NCBI GenBank assembly: GCA_928212115.1
Contig: CAKMRJ010005745.1
Coordinates: 217,713,531 to 217,777,530 of the forward strand
Direction of reading: 5' to 3'
DNA: 64,000 nucleotides
From: Lactuca virosa
Taxonomy: Eukaryota > Streptophyta > Magnoliopsida > Asterales > Asteraceae
In this document: positions 1 to 11,693 of the stretch, one piece after another
How the letters are laid out: each line of letters starts with the position of its first letter
How positions within the stretch are numbered: position 1 is the first letter of the stretch
The notes under the pieces: model-generated
Seen by the model: only the letters and a program-made list of their open reading frames with translations
Databases searched by the model: none
Told to the model about the DNA's origin: nothing
Translations under genes and position numbers: made by a program

Positions 1-235
1 ATGAAGAAAGATGATTGGCTTTTAGTCCTCCACCCTCCCTTATACCATGTTGAGTCCTTAACATCTCTTCATATAACATGAATACAGGGTGGTGTTCCCA
101 TCCCCTCAACCTTGTTGAGGGCTTGCCACATCACCTCCTCTACGTAGTAGGGTCCTATACCACACATCCTAAGGGTAGAGGGAATGGACCATTCCCAAGC
201 CACTACCACATCAACTTTTCTCTCTCCTTTCTCTT
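1..235. other. Intergenic flank of solo LTR E
   Basis: No gene is seen. The sequence is moderately GC-rich with pyrimidine-rich stretches, and it continues beyond the solo LTR at 2077, because the 5-bp repeat ctatc borders both sides of that LTR. It may belong to an older transposon (a Harbinger-type ORF lies just to the right), but I cannot define its ends. Confidence 0.5.
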
Positions 236-240
236 CTATC
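236..240. repeat. Target-site duplication of LTR E, left copy
   Basis: ctatc is repeated exactly at 2072-2076. The 5-bp length is typical of LTR-retrotransposon integrase. Confidence 0.9.
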
Positions 241-440
241 TGTAACGTCCCAAAAAATTAAGACCAAAAGTTTTGATTTTTATATTAATAAAACCATCAT
301 CCAAAACAATATCATAAAACCATAGTGAAATCAGAGTATGTCAATAAACATCCAAATACATCAGAGTCATATAAAATGTGGAACAATGTGGCGTGTGCAA
401 TGCAGTCATCCCGAGCTCTTCCCCTTCGAACCAGAAGTAC

Positions 441-778
441 CTGAAACATAAACTGAAAACCGTAAGCACAAAGCTTAGTGAGTTCCCCAAAGTACCACAT
501 ACCATACATATCAAACATATAACGGACGCCGTCCGGCATCAAGCCCCGCTCGGAACAGATCTATCAGTCATCAGACCCCGCCCGGTATATATACAAACAC
601 ATAAACACATGCAAAATCACAAAGATAAATAGCATACAATATAATCATCAGGCCCCGCCCGATAAACATATCAGAAAATATACATGTAGCGTCATGCAGA
701 CAACTAGCATCCTAATCATAATAAACCATGGGTCGGTATTGGTGTCTTCGACCCGCTCAACACAGTGAGTAAACTCAC
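441..778 (-). other. Candidate intron inside LTR E
   Basis: On the minus strand a consensus plant donor (AG|GTGAGT) is followed 338 bp later by TTTCAG|GTAC. The ACTCACTAAGC box and a TGCTTAC branch-like motif lie just upstream of the acceptor. The same signals occur in the same order in every chromovirus LTR here, separated by unrelated GC-rich repeats. Splicing is inferred. Confidence 0.5.
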
Positions 779-1855
779 CTCAAGCTGTCGAATCTCTCAA
801 ATAAAATCTCGGTCTGCTGATCCGGAAAATCCCTGCACTAACACCATCAAATAATATCCAATTAATAAATGGATCTCGGCCCATAATCAAGAATCTAAAT
901 ACTTGTCCAATAACCAGGGTAAAATACCATTTTACCCTTTTCTTACTTTGCCCAAAACCAAGGCCCACCCCATTTGCTCAAAATGCGCAAATTCCTAAAT
1001 GGCATCCCAAGGCCCAATATGGCCCAACTTCCTAATTGGGCCCAAAAAAACCATCATGGACCCAATTCCAAGAAGGCACATAGTCTATCCATGTCCCAAA
1101 GTCAAAAGTTCATTGGCCCAACAAGGCCGAAAACCCTAAAAGTCCAAAATATAGCCCAAACCCGTCAAAGTCAACCAAATTCAAACTGCTGAGTACGCTA
1201 GGCGTACTCAGACTTACGCTTGGCGTACTCCTTCCGGGGCCAGTATGCACGGCGTACGAGCTGGGTACGCCCCGCGTACTCCGCAGACAACCAATCCAAC
1301 CCATTAAGCACTTAATCGGTTAAGCCATCATGCCACACTCTCATATTTGATCCTAAATGGTGACTTAATACGTAAAGTTGTCAACTTTACTCTCATGCAT
1401 GTCTTAATAAGGCCCAAAACTCAAAGAGAACCATAACAAGGAACCTAACACATGCATGGACCAAAATAACTCATAATGATTGCATTTTTATGGACAATGG
1501 ACCTCAAATATGCTAAGATATAACATACATGGCTTCTGGAGTGGACCATAATCTCAAATATGGCTTAAAAGACCCAAAAATGCACAAATAACACCCTAAG
1601 TTGGATCTAGCATAAAGAACCATCAATATGAGAGCTTTTTCCTCAAATGGCTTGCTATGATGAAGATGAATCTGGATCTACAAGCTCAAGCCACTCCCAA
1701 GCAACCTCCAAGTGTTCTTCTTATTCTATTTCACCAAAAACACCACCAAAACTCAACTTCAAGCTCAAATCTCACAAATGACAACTAGGGTTTTGATCTT
1801 AGGCTATAGAGAGATGGATGTTGTTCATTAGGAGGTCCAAGGGTGTCTTAAGTTG

Positions 1856-1863
1856 TTTAAATA
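1856..1863 (-). promoter_or_regulatory. TATA box of LTR E
   Basis: TATTTAAA on the minus strand. It lies at the place where the related LTRs have TATTTAAA or TATATAAA, about 35 bp downstream of an array of GTACGC/GCGTAC palindromes. It marks the U3 promoter by comparison with the other LTRs; transcription is inferred only. Confidence 0.6.
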
Positions 1864-2076
1864 AGGCATAAACCCTAAAAATTAGGGTTTGCCCCTGCAT
1901 TGCGTACGCCCTCCGTACTCCCAGCATACGTGGGTGCATGCACGATCCAAAAAGGGCTAGTACGCTAAGCGTACTCATAGAGTACGCCCCGCGTACTAGC
2001 TAGGGACTAAAATGAGATAACTTTTACATTAAGGGCTAAAAGTAAACATACCAATAATCTCGAATGTTACACTATC

Positions 2077-2409
2077 TTTTCCAACACACAACACATGGAA
2101 ACGGTATCTTTCCCAACCCGCCACATCACTATTTTTAATTTAGTTAAATTAGAAATTTTAAAATAAAATGAGACATAGCATTTATATATATGTGTGTGTG
2201 TATGTGTGTGTTCTTTAAAAATAACATTTAATTAAAAAAGCACACTATAATAATATTAATTAAATTCTACGAACGACACATGACAAACTAAATAAATACT
2301 TAAATTTTAAAAGAAAAGAGTAATTTTTTAAAATATTTCACGCTGCCTCATAACGAAAATATTTCATGTTATAGTGTTCGATATACTCGTTTTTTGTTGC
2401 ATTTAAAAC
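2077..2409. other. AT-rich intergenic DNA
   Basis: Contains a short (TG)n tract near 2190-2210 and A/T-rich sequence. No gene, RNA or defined element is seen. Confidence 0.5.
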
Positions 2410-2700
2410 TTATTTGTTGGAAACTTTAGGCTCCGAGGTATTCATCTTATGAGTGAAAACAATATTAAACTTTTTAACTTTTTGATGCATATTTTCCCAT
2501 TGGGAAACAATTTGATGTGTTGAATGATCTGAACCCCCAAGTTGTTGCTTAAAATAATTTATAACTAATTGCCAAAAATATGACGATTTATATTGAGTAA
2601 CAAGCCTATTTTCGAAAGGGTCAGTGTATGCTCTCGCCAACACCACTTCTTTGATTTTAGACCATTATGCGAATAGAAGTGGCCTAAAAATGACATCCAT
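2410..2700 (-). pseudogene. Harbinger-type SANT/Myb-like ORF1 fragment, broken
   Basis: The minus-strand reading from the ATG at 2698-2700 has a stop (TAA) at codon 12. It then stays open and encodes a stretch with the pattern VVLARAY...FW..VINYF.QQ......H..VSQW..M..KV.KFN. This pattern is familiar from plant proteins often labelled glutathione-S-transferase-T3-like or NAM-associated, which are SANT/Myb-like ORF1 proteins of PIF/Harbinger DNA transposons. They bind DNA and help the transposase. Only about the first 80-90 residues remain, and no DDE transposase ORF is seen nearby. A TATA box sits about 93 bp upstream of the ATG, so the promoter layout has survived. The family assignment is from motif memory, not a search. 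Confidence 0.55.
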
Positions 2701-2792
2701 TTTCAAGTTTTGAATTGAAATGTAGAAAGAGTAGAGTAAAATGGAATAGAATTGAAAGAAAGATAAGTGTAGTTTTGAAATGGTATAAGAGG

Positions 2793-2800
2793 TATTTATA
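2793..2800 (-). promoter_or_regulatory. TATA box upstream of the Harbinger-type ORF
   Basis: TATAAATA on the minus strand, about 93 bp upstream of the ATG at 2700. Spacing fits a short 5' leader. Confidence 0.45.
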
Positions 2801-3110
2801 ATAGGAAATTTTATTTAAAAACATTATTTAAATTGTTGCCTTTAGGAAGAATCACAGGTCCATCAACCCACATATGACCATTGGAGTGGTACCAATTTTG
2901 TCTCGAAGTCGTTAGCTCAGTGATATCGATGATACCGCCAACCCAAAACCTCTAAATCACCACCACTCAGTACACCCTAAGAGGTGGTTAGACATGTGTC
3001 ATGAAATCTATTGTGGCAGTTAATAATCATAATTAAATATTCATTTTAGCAAACATGTGTTCTGGGTGATATTATTTCACATATTGTACTAATTGATAAT
3101 AAATTGTTTA
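2801..3110. other. Intergenic DNA, no gene seen
   Basis: Mixed-composition sequence that may be the terminal part of the Harbinger-type element. I could not identify a matching inverted end. Confidence 0.4.
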
Positions 3111-3607
3111 AGGTCTTGTTTGACAAAATAGCTAAAAAAAATTAGCTTTTAGCTTATAAACTACCTTTTAGGGCATGTTTGGCAAAAATAAGATAATTTA
3201 TTGTAATTTCTTGTTTACTAAAACTAAAACAATAGCTTATTTAATGTAGCTTATAAGATACTTTTTGATAAGTTGTTTGAACTAGCTTTTGAAAAGTTTA
3301 TGAAGTTTTTTCAAAAAATATTTCAAATATTCCCTTAATTAGTACATATAATGTTATTCTAGTTATATATCTAAATATCCATTTACGTCATTTTACATTT
3401 AAAATCTAGTTTATCAGATATTTTTTACTAAACACTATTAATTCATAAGTTAGCTTATCAGCTATCATCTACCAGTTAGCTTTTCAACTAAAAGTTAGTT
3501 TTACATCTACTGTGTCAAAAATGGCCTAATTTACAAGAAGCTACTTGTATGATTTTACCAAACATTAAATTACAATAAACTAACTTATTTTTTGTTAAAC
3601 AGAACCT
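3111..3607. mobile_element. Nested hAT-like MITEs
   Basis: The outer element has inverted ends AGGTCTTGTTTGAC and (right end, reverse complement) AGGTTCTGTTTAAC. Inside it, 3170-3527 begins AGGGCATGTTTGGC and ends with the inverse of AGGCCATTTTTGACAC. Both are rich in AGCTTATAA-type subterminal motifs. Ends resembling GGGCATGTTTGG are common on plant hAT-type MITEs. I did not find clean 8-bp target duplications, so the exact borders are uncertain. Confidence 0.5.
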
Positions 3608-3639
3608 AAATATTTGATGAATTTTAATTATTACGAAAT

Positions 3640-3718
<79 letters not shown>

Positions 3719-3722
<4 letters not shown>

Positions 3723-4094
3723 AGATCAAATAAGAAGGAAATTTTTGGTAGGAAGGTAAGAAGTTTTTTTTTCTACATATTTTTTTCGCGAACAAACAAA
3801 ATGAATCATTAGATGATTCATTGTAAGATTATTCACAAGAAAAAATTCTCAAAAAAACATCTCGATGATTCATTTATACAATGATTTTGTTGTTATTCAC
3901 TAAAATTGTCATAAAAATGAATTTTTTATTAATTTACTTAAAAATGAATCATAAATATGTTTTTTTCGAAATTTTTTCTTGTGAATCATCTTACAAATGA
4001 ATCATCTAGTGATTCATTTATTTTGTTCGTCAAAAAAATATGTAGAAAAAAAACTTTCTTACCTTCTTACCAAAAAAAATTTCTTACCGGATCT
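3719..4094. mobile_element. Fold-back MITE, copy 1
   Basis: The left arm (GTCAAGATC..., TTGGTAGGAAGGTAAGAAG) is the inverted repeat of the right arm, which ends ...CTTACCGGATCT. The arms run well over 100 bp each and meet near the middle. The element sits between microsatellite blocks. No coding capacity. Confidence 0.7.
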
Positions 4095-4098
4095 ATAT

Positions 4099-4174
<76 letters not shown>

Positions 4175-4527
4175 CGACAGTTAAATGAAAAACACATGAA
4201 CCCTAGAAACCCTAAAATCCTAGAAAATCAATAGAAATACATATAAAAAAAATACTTTGAGATATCTAAGCTTTTATTAACTTCAGAAACAGTCAAATCA
4301 ATATATATATATATACACACACAGTGAAAAAAATTTAAAAATGATTTTAGTTTAATTTTTTTAATTTTATTGTTATTATTTTTTATAATTTAGTGAATAT
4401 ATATATAGATAGATCTAGATATAGATATATATATATATATATGCGTTTTTACTGTTTGTAAAGTAAAAAAAAAAATAGATATTTCAAAGTATTTTTTTTT
4501 TATGTTTTTTCTATTAATTTTTTTTTA

Positions 4528-4577
<50 letters not shown>

Positions 4578-4623
4578 ATATATATATATATATATATAGA
4601 GAGAGAAGAGAGAGAGAGAGAGA

Positions 4624-4999
4624 GTCAAGATCAAATAAGAAGGAAATTTTTGGTAGGAAGGTAAGAAGTTTTTTTTTCTACATATTTTTTTCGCGAACAA
4701 ACAAAATGAATCATTAGATGATTCATTGTAAGATTATTCACAAGAAAAAATTCTCAAAAAAACATCTCGATGATTCATTTATACAATGATTTTGTTGTTA
4801 TTCACTAAAATTGTCATAAAAATGAATTTTTTATTAATTTACTTAAAAATGAATCATAAATATGTTTTTTTCGAAATTTTTTCTTGTGAATCATCTTACA
4901 AATGAATCATCTAGTGATTCATTTATTTTGTTCGTCAAAAAAATATGTAGAAAAAAAACTTTCTTACCTTCTTACCAAAAAAAATTTCTTACCGGATCT
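4624..4999. mobile_element. Fold-back MITE, copy 2
   Basis: Same structure and the same 376-bp length as the copy at 3719-4094, with almost no sequence differences. This shows the surrounding block was duplicated recently. Confidence 0.7.
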
Positions 5000-5005
5000 A
5001 TATCC

Positions 5006-5040
<35 letters not shown>

Positions 5041-5520
5041 ATATATATATAAGGGACAGTTAAATGAAAAACACATGAACCCTAGAACCCTAAAATCCTA
5101 GAAATCAATAGAAATACATATAAAAAAAAATACTTGAGATATCTAAGCTTTTATTAACTTCAGAAACAGTCAAATCAATATATATATATATACACACAGT
5201 GAAAAAAATTTAAAAATGATTTTAGTTTAATTTTTTTAATTTTATTGTTATTATTTTTTTATAATTTAGTGAATATATATATATATATATATAATATATA
5301 TATATATGCGTTTTTACTGTTTGTAAAGTAAAAAAAAAATAGATATTTCAAAGTATTTTTTTTTTATGTTTTTCTATTAATTTTTTTTTATGATTTCTAG
5401 GGTTTCTAGGGTTCATGTCTTGTACATTGAAACCCCAATATATATATTAGATAATATATATATATATATATATATATATAGATATATATATATATATATA
5501 ATATATATATATATATATAA

Positions 5521-6035
5521 AAGAAGTTACATTTACAATATAACAAAATGTATTTAGTACCAATTAGAATAATAGTTTTATAAATATTTTTTAAAAAGTT
5601 ATGTCATCAATAATTCCAACAACTGCTTTTTGTCCTGACAAATTTATTAACAATGAAAAGTGGGCAAACATCTTTTAAAAGTGATTAAAAGAAAGTTGAA
5701 TAATACATAAGTTGTTGTTTTTCCTTAAAATAATCAATTTTGTTGCACAAAATATGAAAGTGATTATTTGATCTTAAAATAGTCAGATGATTACAACCAA
5801 AATCAATTTCTACAAACACTAAAAATTGATTATCACGACTTGAAGTAACAAAATCAAAAGGTAATCGTGTTTTATAATGCAATCCCTAACACCTCATGAA
5901 TGCAAATTAAAAATGTGTCATTATTAAAAATCGACACAAAGTAAAATAATCGATTTTCTTGCACAAAATATGAAAGTGACTATTTAATCTTTAAGAAAAA
6001 TTAAAAAATTTCCAACCTTTTCTATAGAAAGATAT
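5521..6035. other. AT-rich intergenic DNA
   Basis: No gene or defined element is seen. A phrase like caaaatatgaaagtgattattt occurs twice (about 5748 and 5965), so short direct duplications are present. Confidence 0.4.
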
Positions 6036-6480
6036 TTGAGTAGTGTGATGGTGGAGAACTGGATTTCTTTTTGATCGTGTAAGTTCACTTTCTGAACTGA
6101 TATTTATATCTTATGTCCGGGTTACATGAAATTCAGTTTATAATAATTCAAGATGACATTTGTGTTTATAGGCACAAAAACACATGTCAAATCGTCAGAA
6201 GGTTCTGAGTTTGTATAGAAGAAGAGATGAGAAGGTTATCTTTCGGCTCAATTAAAGAGTCGTATTTATATTAGACAGATTAGGGTTTTCGTCTTCTATA
6301 TTAGTTAGGAGAGAATCATGAATTTAATGGCATAATCAATGGTTACCAAAATTGATAAGATTTATCAAATTTACCATGATCACCTACCGTCAGGGGCTCT
6401 GCCCTTTGGACCCCGCTAGGGGCGCTGCCCCTAGGACCTTGCAAGGGGGCGCGGCCCCTTGACCCCCTGTTTTTCCAATC
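6036..6480 (-). mobile_element. Possible decayed Copia-type LTR
   Basis: On the minus strand a TATA box (TATAAATA, 6263-6270) lies about 120 bp downstream of a GC-rich block (about 6390-6471). That block is built of three hairpin modules of the form GGGGC-nn-GCCCC. Such modules are familiar from LTRs of plant Copia elements. I cannot define TG...CA ends or a target duplication, so this stays tentative. Confidence 0.3.
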
Positions 6481-6910
6481 GTACTGACTTATAACTCGAT
6501 CTTATATATGCATGCATTCCGCATTCTCTAAACATATAATATAGAGTACAAATGATAAGCTCCTTAGCTCACATATTAGTTCTAATTACATAAAATGTCT
6601 GGTGACACTAAAATCACAAACATTTTCTTCTTAGTTATCCTTCTACTCATTGGATCGAGACAAGTGTCAAAATCAAAAGAATTGATTAACAAAGAAAATT
6701 AATAGTATCCATGTATCATAATCATATATGAATAGAAAAATAAATAGAAAATATAGAAAAATATTTAATTTTTCAATCTTTAAATAGTCGGGTGATTACA
6801 ATCAAAATCAATTTCTCTATTCAAAAGCCTTTCAACAAAAACATGTGGGTTAAAATTGAACATACGACAAAATGCCAAGTACTAAAACATTAACATTCCA
6901 TTCATATACA
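6481..6910. other. AT-rich intergenic DNA
   Basis: No gene, RNA or defined repeat is seen. Confidence 0.4.
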
Positions 6911-6914
6911 TTTT

Positions 6915-7300
6915 TGAGTACCTATGGTATGGGAGAATTTGTGTGCTTGATCGTTAACTTATTTTTTTAACTTGGAAGGTCTCTACTATTTGTTTTTGTT
7001 ACGCACTTGGTCTCTACTGTTTGTTTTTATTACGCGTTTGGTCCTTGTATTACCTAAAAAGACTATTATTTAAATAGAGAAAATGTTGTGGGTAGGTAAG
7101 GTAAGGTGATGGGATGGGGCTGAGTGTGTTTATTTAAATAAATTAAAAAATCAATGGCAAAATAGTTTTTTTAGCTAAGACAATGACTAAGCGCGTAACA
7201 AAAACAAACAGTAAGGACCTGCCGAGTTAAAAAAAATAAGTTTATGGACCAAACGAGCAAATTACCTAAACCATAGGGACGATTCCCGTAATTTACTCTA
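6915..7300. mobile_element. Fold-back MITE with long inverted arms
   Basis: The left arm (about 6915-7065) and right arm (about 7160-7300) are inverted copies. Both carry the motifs CCTATGGT, AACTTATTTTTTTAACT and TTTGTTTTTGTTACGC. The middle holds GGTAAGGTAAGGTGATGGG. No coding capacity. Confidence 0.6.
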
Positions 7301-9660
7301 CACTTTTTCACCTTTGCGTGCATAAATTCGGTTAAATGCGTCTCATTAATACGATATTAAGTTCAACTTCTAAAAAAAAAAAAAAAAAAAGAAACAAACA
7401 CTTTTTTTTTATTCAGATATATGTAATCATAATTTAGAAGTTTAAATATTTTGTCAAAGAAACTATTATAATGCTCAAGAGCGAGCATCACAATTCACAA
7501 ATTATGAAAGATCTTTTGTTTTGTTTTTTCATAAAAAAAATTATATAATTACATTATGTAATGTTAAATGTTTTATAGGATTTTATACAGCCCAGTGGGA
7601 TTTCATTTAATCCACCAATATTCTTTGTTTAGCATATTAATCAACTCGTTAAATTATTAAATTTATGTAATATGGATAATTTAAACTAATATTACGATTA
7701 TTATAACATTGGAGATTTTCTATATTTTGCATCGACTTTTTTTAATCTGAAAATATCTAACTTAAAAGTGAACCAATTATTGTACCAAAGGGTACGATAA
7801 ACATTGAAAAATAATATAATAATATAAAAATATTTAGAAAATAATATTTTTGCATATAATTTCATGATTTGCATGCGCACCACGTTTCTTTTGCCGTCTT
7901 TTGAGGTTATGTATATAGACACGTGGGATACTAATGTCCGTCTATTATTACATTGGCACCAAAAATTTAATACCTTTTTTTTTTTCTTTTTCTTGTTCAC
8001 TACATTCATTTCATTTGAAAGATATTTTTCTTATAATATAAACGTGACTATGGTTTTTATTTAAGCTTATATAATTATGAATGGGGTTGTGTTTAATTAT
8101 ATTTTGTTTCGAATGGTTTAATGGAATACAAACAAAAATAATAATTAAAAATATCAAAGGAGTCGAGAGAGACTCAAAATGTGTTCTCAAATGATGATAT
8201 AATACAGATTTTGGTAAAAAAAAAAATGTCGTTATTATACAGTGATATATCTACAGGAATCTTTATTATGTCACTTCTTTCATGGTTTTGCAAAAATATT
8301 TTTCTTTAGCTTTTATATTCGACCAAACAGTTTTGTTAAGTATGATATGGAATATTACATTCTTCATAAAAGGAATTTATAAAATTTACATGACGGTCAT
8401 GGCCTCAAAACACCTCAAAATCATGCCATTATCAATTGATGCAACGGTTTCACAATCGATGGTTAGGCTATTGAACTATTTACTTAGCAATATGTTTTTT
8501 TTTGGAAAGGAACATCCCTAACGAGGGTTTTCGGATCAGTTTTCGTGTACCGGTTAATCATTTGTTGCGAACATGAGGCTATGTCTCATTCCTTGGAGTC
8601 ACTTCAAGCGAACTTTCATGGTCATGTGTGTTGAGTAGTATCAATATTTGAACATGAATCATTGTGTTACTCACCACATCTTCCACATGTTTTACCAACT
8701 CACTACAATCCAAGTGGTTTTAATTTAGCAATACGTTGTAGTTTAAGCGGCTATTATGTAAAGTAAAATCTATTTATACCTATTTTATCACATTGGTTAT
8801 TGGTAGAACCCTTCTTATCGACACAAAACTTGTCGGGTACTTGGATTAATGCATTCCATGTCTTTGTTCAACAACAATTAGAATATAGAACTCTTGGTCT
8901 CCAAACCGAGTTTTACAATCTAGAAGGAAAGCAATGATCTTGTTATCATCAATTTCCAAACACGCATATGGTGCATTATATGAAAAAGGAATGTCTAATG
9001 ACATATGGGACGCTTTATAAGGGCATATAAACCTTATATTATCTCTTATGAACTAACTCACAAAAGCAACCTTCTTAAACTAGAAATGGGAAGTGATAAA
9101 TATATCATGACCTATTTATAATGTGCAAAAAATAATATTGATTTTCCATCGTGATTAGTGAACCCATGCATGGTAGAGATTTAGTCATCACAATCATAGT
9201 CAATATATCTTCCTATACCTAGTTTAGTATCTTTATCACCCCCTTACGGCTTGAGGGATAATCACACTTATGATAACCTTCAAACACTTCTTGTTGATCA
9301 TGACTTTGTTTACAAAAATCAAAACCAAACATCCCTCAAGCAAGTCAAATCTAAACTACATTGAATGGCTAAACAGCCATCCAACCTATCATTGTAATTT
9401 TTCATTACTTGTGACTTATGCGCAAGCATTAGATTTAACACTTATACCAATTTAAACATATTCGTATGCCTTTATAGAAAGTGCAATAACCATGTTGCAA
9501 TTTGGGGTGGTAGGGAAGGAATAACAATCATGGCAGAAATCATGAAGGCCAAAGTCATTAACCTAACTTTAGACAGCCTCCACTTAAAATACAGTTTTTG
9601 GCCATTACCAATAATGTGGCATTTATTAAGTTCCATATTAACTCCCAACTTTCATAAAAG
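7301..9660. other. AT-rich intergenic DNA without a recognisable gene
   Basis: The only open frames are short, with no recognisable domain. A poly-A tract lies at about 7371-7390. Low-level retroelement decay is likely but I cannot name a family. Confidence 0.4.
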
Positions 9661-9663
9661 TAC

Positions 9664-9960
9664 TTGTTATAGAATAAACGAGAAATCACATAGAATCACA
9701 CACACAAAGACATAATATTTAACGTGATCCAGTCAATGTGACCTACGTCTACACAGACAGAGGGAGTATTCTTATTCACAAGCTCAACCAAAGTAACGGT
9801 ACAATTAAGACATACAAAGACCTCATAAAGATTCTCTAATGATCTCAAAAAAATATAATCTATAAATCCTAGTCAACAACCCATATTTATATACTAGGAA
9901 TTAAACATGAAACCCTAATGGGTCAAGCCCACCTATTCATAGGTCAAAAATTATGCTAAC
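9664..9960. mobile_element. Possible remnant of a Copia-type LTR
   Basis: Contains the phrase aatatttaacgtgatcc followed by gtgacctacgtctac. Close variants are common in LTRs of plant Copia elements. Only about 300 bp remains before the LTR of element G begins at 9961. Family and ends are uncertain. Confidence 0.3.
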
Positions 9961-10340
9961 TATAACACCCTGTTTCAAATTGTTTCATAATTTGGGGTCG
10001 TGACCCAAAGATCAATTACCAGAAGGCTTCGGGCCTTGTAGAAAGAAATATTTAGACCCCTTCGGATGTGGATAACGTAGGTTATGGATACCGAGTATTC
10101 GGTTGGTGCTTTGGAACCCGAGGGTATATCAGTAAAGTGGTGATGTGGTCCTTTCATGAATTTTGGAATTAAGTTTGAGAGGTTTTAAGGCAAAGGAGAG
10201 TTGATAGGATTGTATATCTTCTCATTACCGTTTCGTGGATATAAGGATCGTCGAAATCGGACGTAGAACAAAGAAGTTATGGCCTTCAGAAGTTAGGTGG
10301 TTTTGGGGCTAAGTCTAGTACGTTGGACGTACAGGGAGTA
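9961..10340 (+). mobile_element. LTR of element G, left part (interrupted by element A)
   Basis: Starts TATAACACCC, probably a mutated TGTAACACCC, and runs to the insertion point of element A. The LTR resumes at 20012 after the target duplication gagta and ends at 21603, so its uninterrupted length is about 1.97 kb. The palindrome box region (TACGTTGGACGTAC at about 10319) is cut by the insertion. Confidence 0.8.
10336..10340. repeat. Target-site duplication of element A, left copy
   Basis: gagta, repeated exactly at 20007-20011. Together with TG...CA ends this fixes element A at 10341-20006. Confidence 0.95.
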
Positions 10341-10539
10341 TGTAGCACCCGATTCCTGGTATGTCTTTAATTCAAAATTTTATGTATTTTTCTCTGGGAC
10401 TCGACGAGTTGGGTGGCCCAACTCGTCGAGTAGAGACGGGATCCGCGGGAAGTTTAAGTGACCTACCCGAAGAGTCGGAAGACTGACTCTGTGAGTAGGT
10501 GTTGTTTGAGTAAAACTCTAATTTTGAGGGTTTGCACCC

Positions 10540-10547
10540 TATTTAAA
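10540..10547 (+). promoter_or_regulatory. TATA box of element A 5' LTR
   Basis: TATTTAAA in the context GCACCCTATTTAAACGCC. It is repeated at 18108-18115 in the 3' LTR. The same position relative to a palindrome array is kept in the LTRs of E, F, G, B, C and D. Confidence 0.65.
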
Positions 10548-11094
10548 CGCCTTAACTCAGCCTCCATCGCCCCTATCACTCCTAGAACACCTCATATAGA
10601 AACCCTAGCCGCTTTGAGTGATCTAAGGCCATTTTTGGTGCTTTTGAATAGTTTGTGAAGCTTGGAAGGAAGGAAGAAGCTTGGGAATTCGAGTTGGGGC
10701 TTGTAGATCCAGAGATCTTACTCCATCTTCAGCTTAAGCAACGTAAATGCCCCCTGTTTTGGTCTTCCATTTGGTTGTTCATCTCTAGGGCTTAGATTTT
10801 TGGGTGCATTTAGGGCTTTCCAAGCCATTTTCGGATTTATGAAGTGTTTCATGGAGTTCTACTTCCAGATCTGAGTCATTGGAGGGGTCTCATGGCATAA
10901 AGGTGCCAAATCTATGGCCATGAGAGCCCCATGCACATTGTAAAGCTCCTTTTATGGATTTTTGAGCCAAAGACCCCATGCATGTACACCAAGTTTGGAA
11001 CTTTACGTGTAAAATGGACATTAGGAGGCCAGATCTATGGTTTTGAGGTGTTAAGACCCATTTAAATCGACTGTATAGTAATGGTCATGGAGGG

Positions 11095-11525
11095 ACTCGA
11101 CGATTCGCTCTTGGGACTTGGCGAGTCGTTATGAAATGACCACCAAATCCTTTCTGTGGAGGGAATAGTTGTTAGCAAGGAAAAGTCTCGTAGATGTTTA
11201 GTCTAAAAAGGGGCCTGAGACTCATGGAACTCGACGAGTGTATGAACAGACTCGGGGGAGTCCAAAGCAATCTCCCAACTTTGAAGATGGACTCGACGAG
11301 TTGTTCATACAACTCGGCGAGTCATAGACTGGACATGTTCTTATGAGGGAGATGAACTCGCCGAGTTGAAGGAAGAACTCGGCGAGTCGGATGAAGATGG
11401 TCCTGATGGTTTGAATGAAGGAGAACTCGACGAGTTCTCGCAAGGCTCGACGAGTGGTGACGGGGTTGGATCGGGTTATTGGGACATGGACTCGACGAGT
11501 TGGTAGACCAACTCGGCGAGTCAGG
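11095..11525 (+). repeat. Array of ACTCG-n-CGAGT palindromes in element A LTR
   Basis: About a dozen short palindromes (ACTCGACGAGT, ACTCGGCGAGT, ACTCGCCGAGT). Several pair with the next one into larger hairpins, for example ACTCGACGAGTTGG...CCAACTCGGCGAGTC at about 11490-11522. The array recurs in the 3' LTR at about 18662-19092. Other LTRs in the window have GTACGC-nn-GCGTAC palindromes at this place. Confidence 0.85.
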
Positions 11526-11693
11526 TCAACTATTCGTTGACTTTGACCAAAGTTGACTTGCCTGGTTTTGGTATTGGCCCTGGTTGGGTTGTATGTTCGG
11601 TTTGATGACTTGAGGGTTGTCGTGTAGGGATTGAGGAGTCGAGGAGGGCCGACCTTCGCGCCGAGGACAGTCCAGACAGTACACGACATCGAG

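Larger units (their letters stand above)
241..2071 (-). mobile_element. Solo LTR E of a chromovirus-type retrotransposon
   Basis: This 1831-bp segment begins TGTAACGTCC and ends GAATGTTACA, so it has the TG...CA ends of an LTR. Perfect 5-bp repeats (ctatc, 236-240 and 2072-2076) flank it, and no internal retroelement sequence adjoins it. It is therefore a solo LTR left by recombination between two LTRs. It reads on the minus strand: TATA box at 1856-1863, palindrome boxes upstream of it (about 1898-2003) and a second cluster at about 1193-1285. On the minus strand a donor AG|GTGAGT lies at 778 and an acceptor TTTCAG|GTAC at 441, with a GC-rich repeat (about 516-665) between them. No protein is encoded. 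Confidence 0.93.
3641..5520. repeat. Tandem duplication rich in (TA)n, containing a fold-back element twice
   Basis: A block of about 0.9 kb occurs twice in direct orientation (about 3643-4530 and 4535-5400). Each copy starts with (TA)n and (GA)n, holds a fold-back element, then (TA)n, then an A/T-rich tail with the phrase accctagaa. The copies differ mainly in microsatellite length and single bases. Long (TA)n tracts lie at about 3641-3688, 4101-4172, 4531-4598 and 5008-5050, with another at 5450-5518. The ORFs here are only Ile-Tyr runs from (TA)n. Confidence 0.85.

Noticed and set aside
3957..4717. ORFs made of Ile-Tyr repeats
   Set aside because: They are translations of (TA)n microsatellites and have no coding signal.
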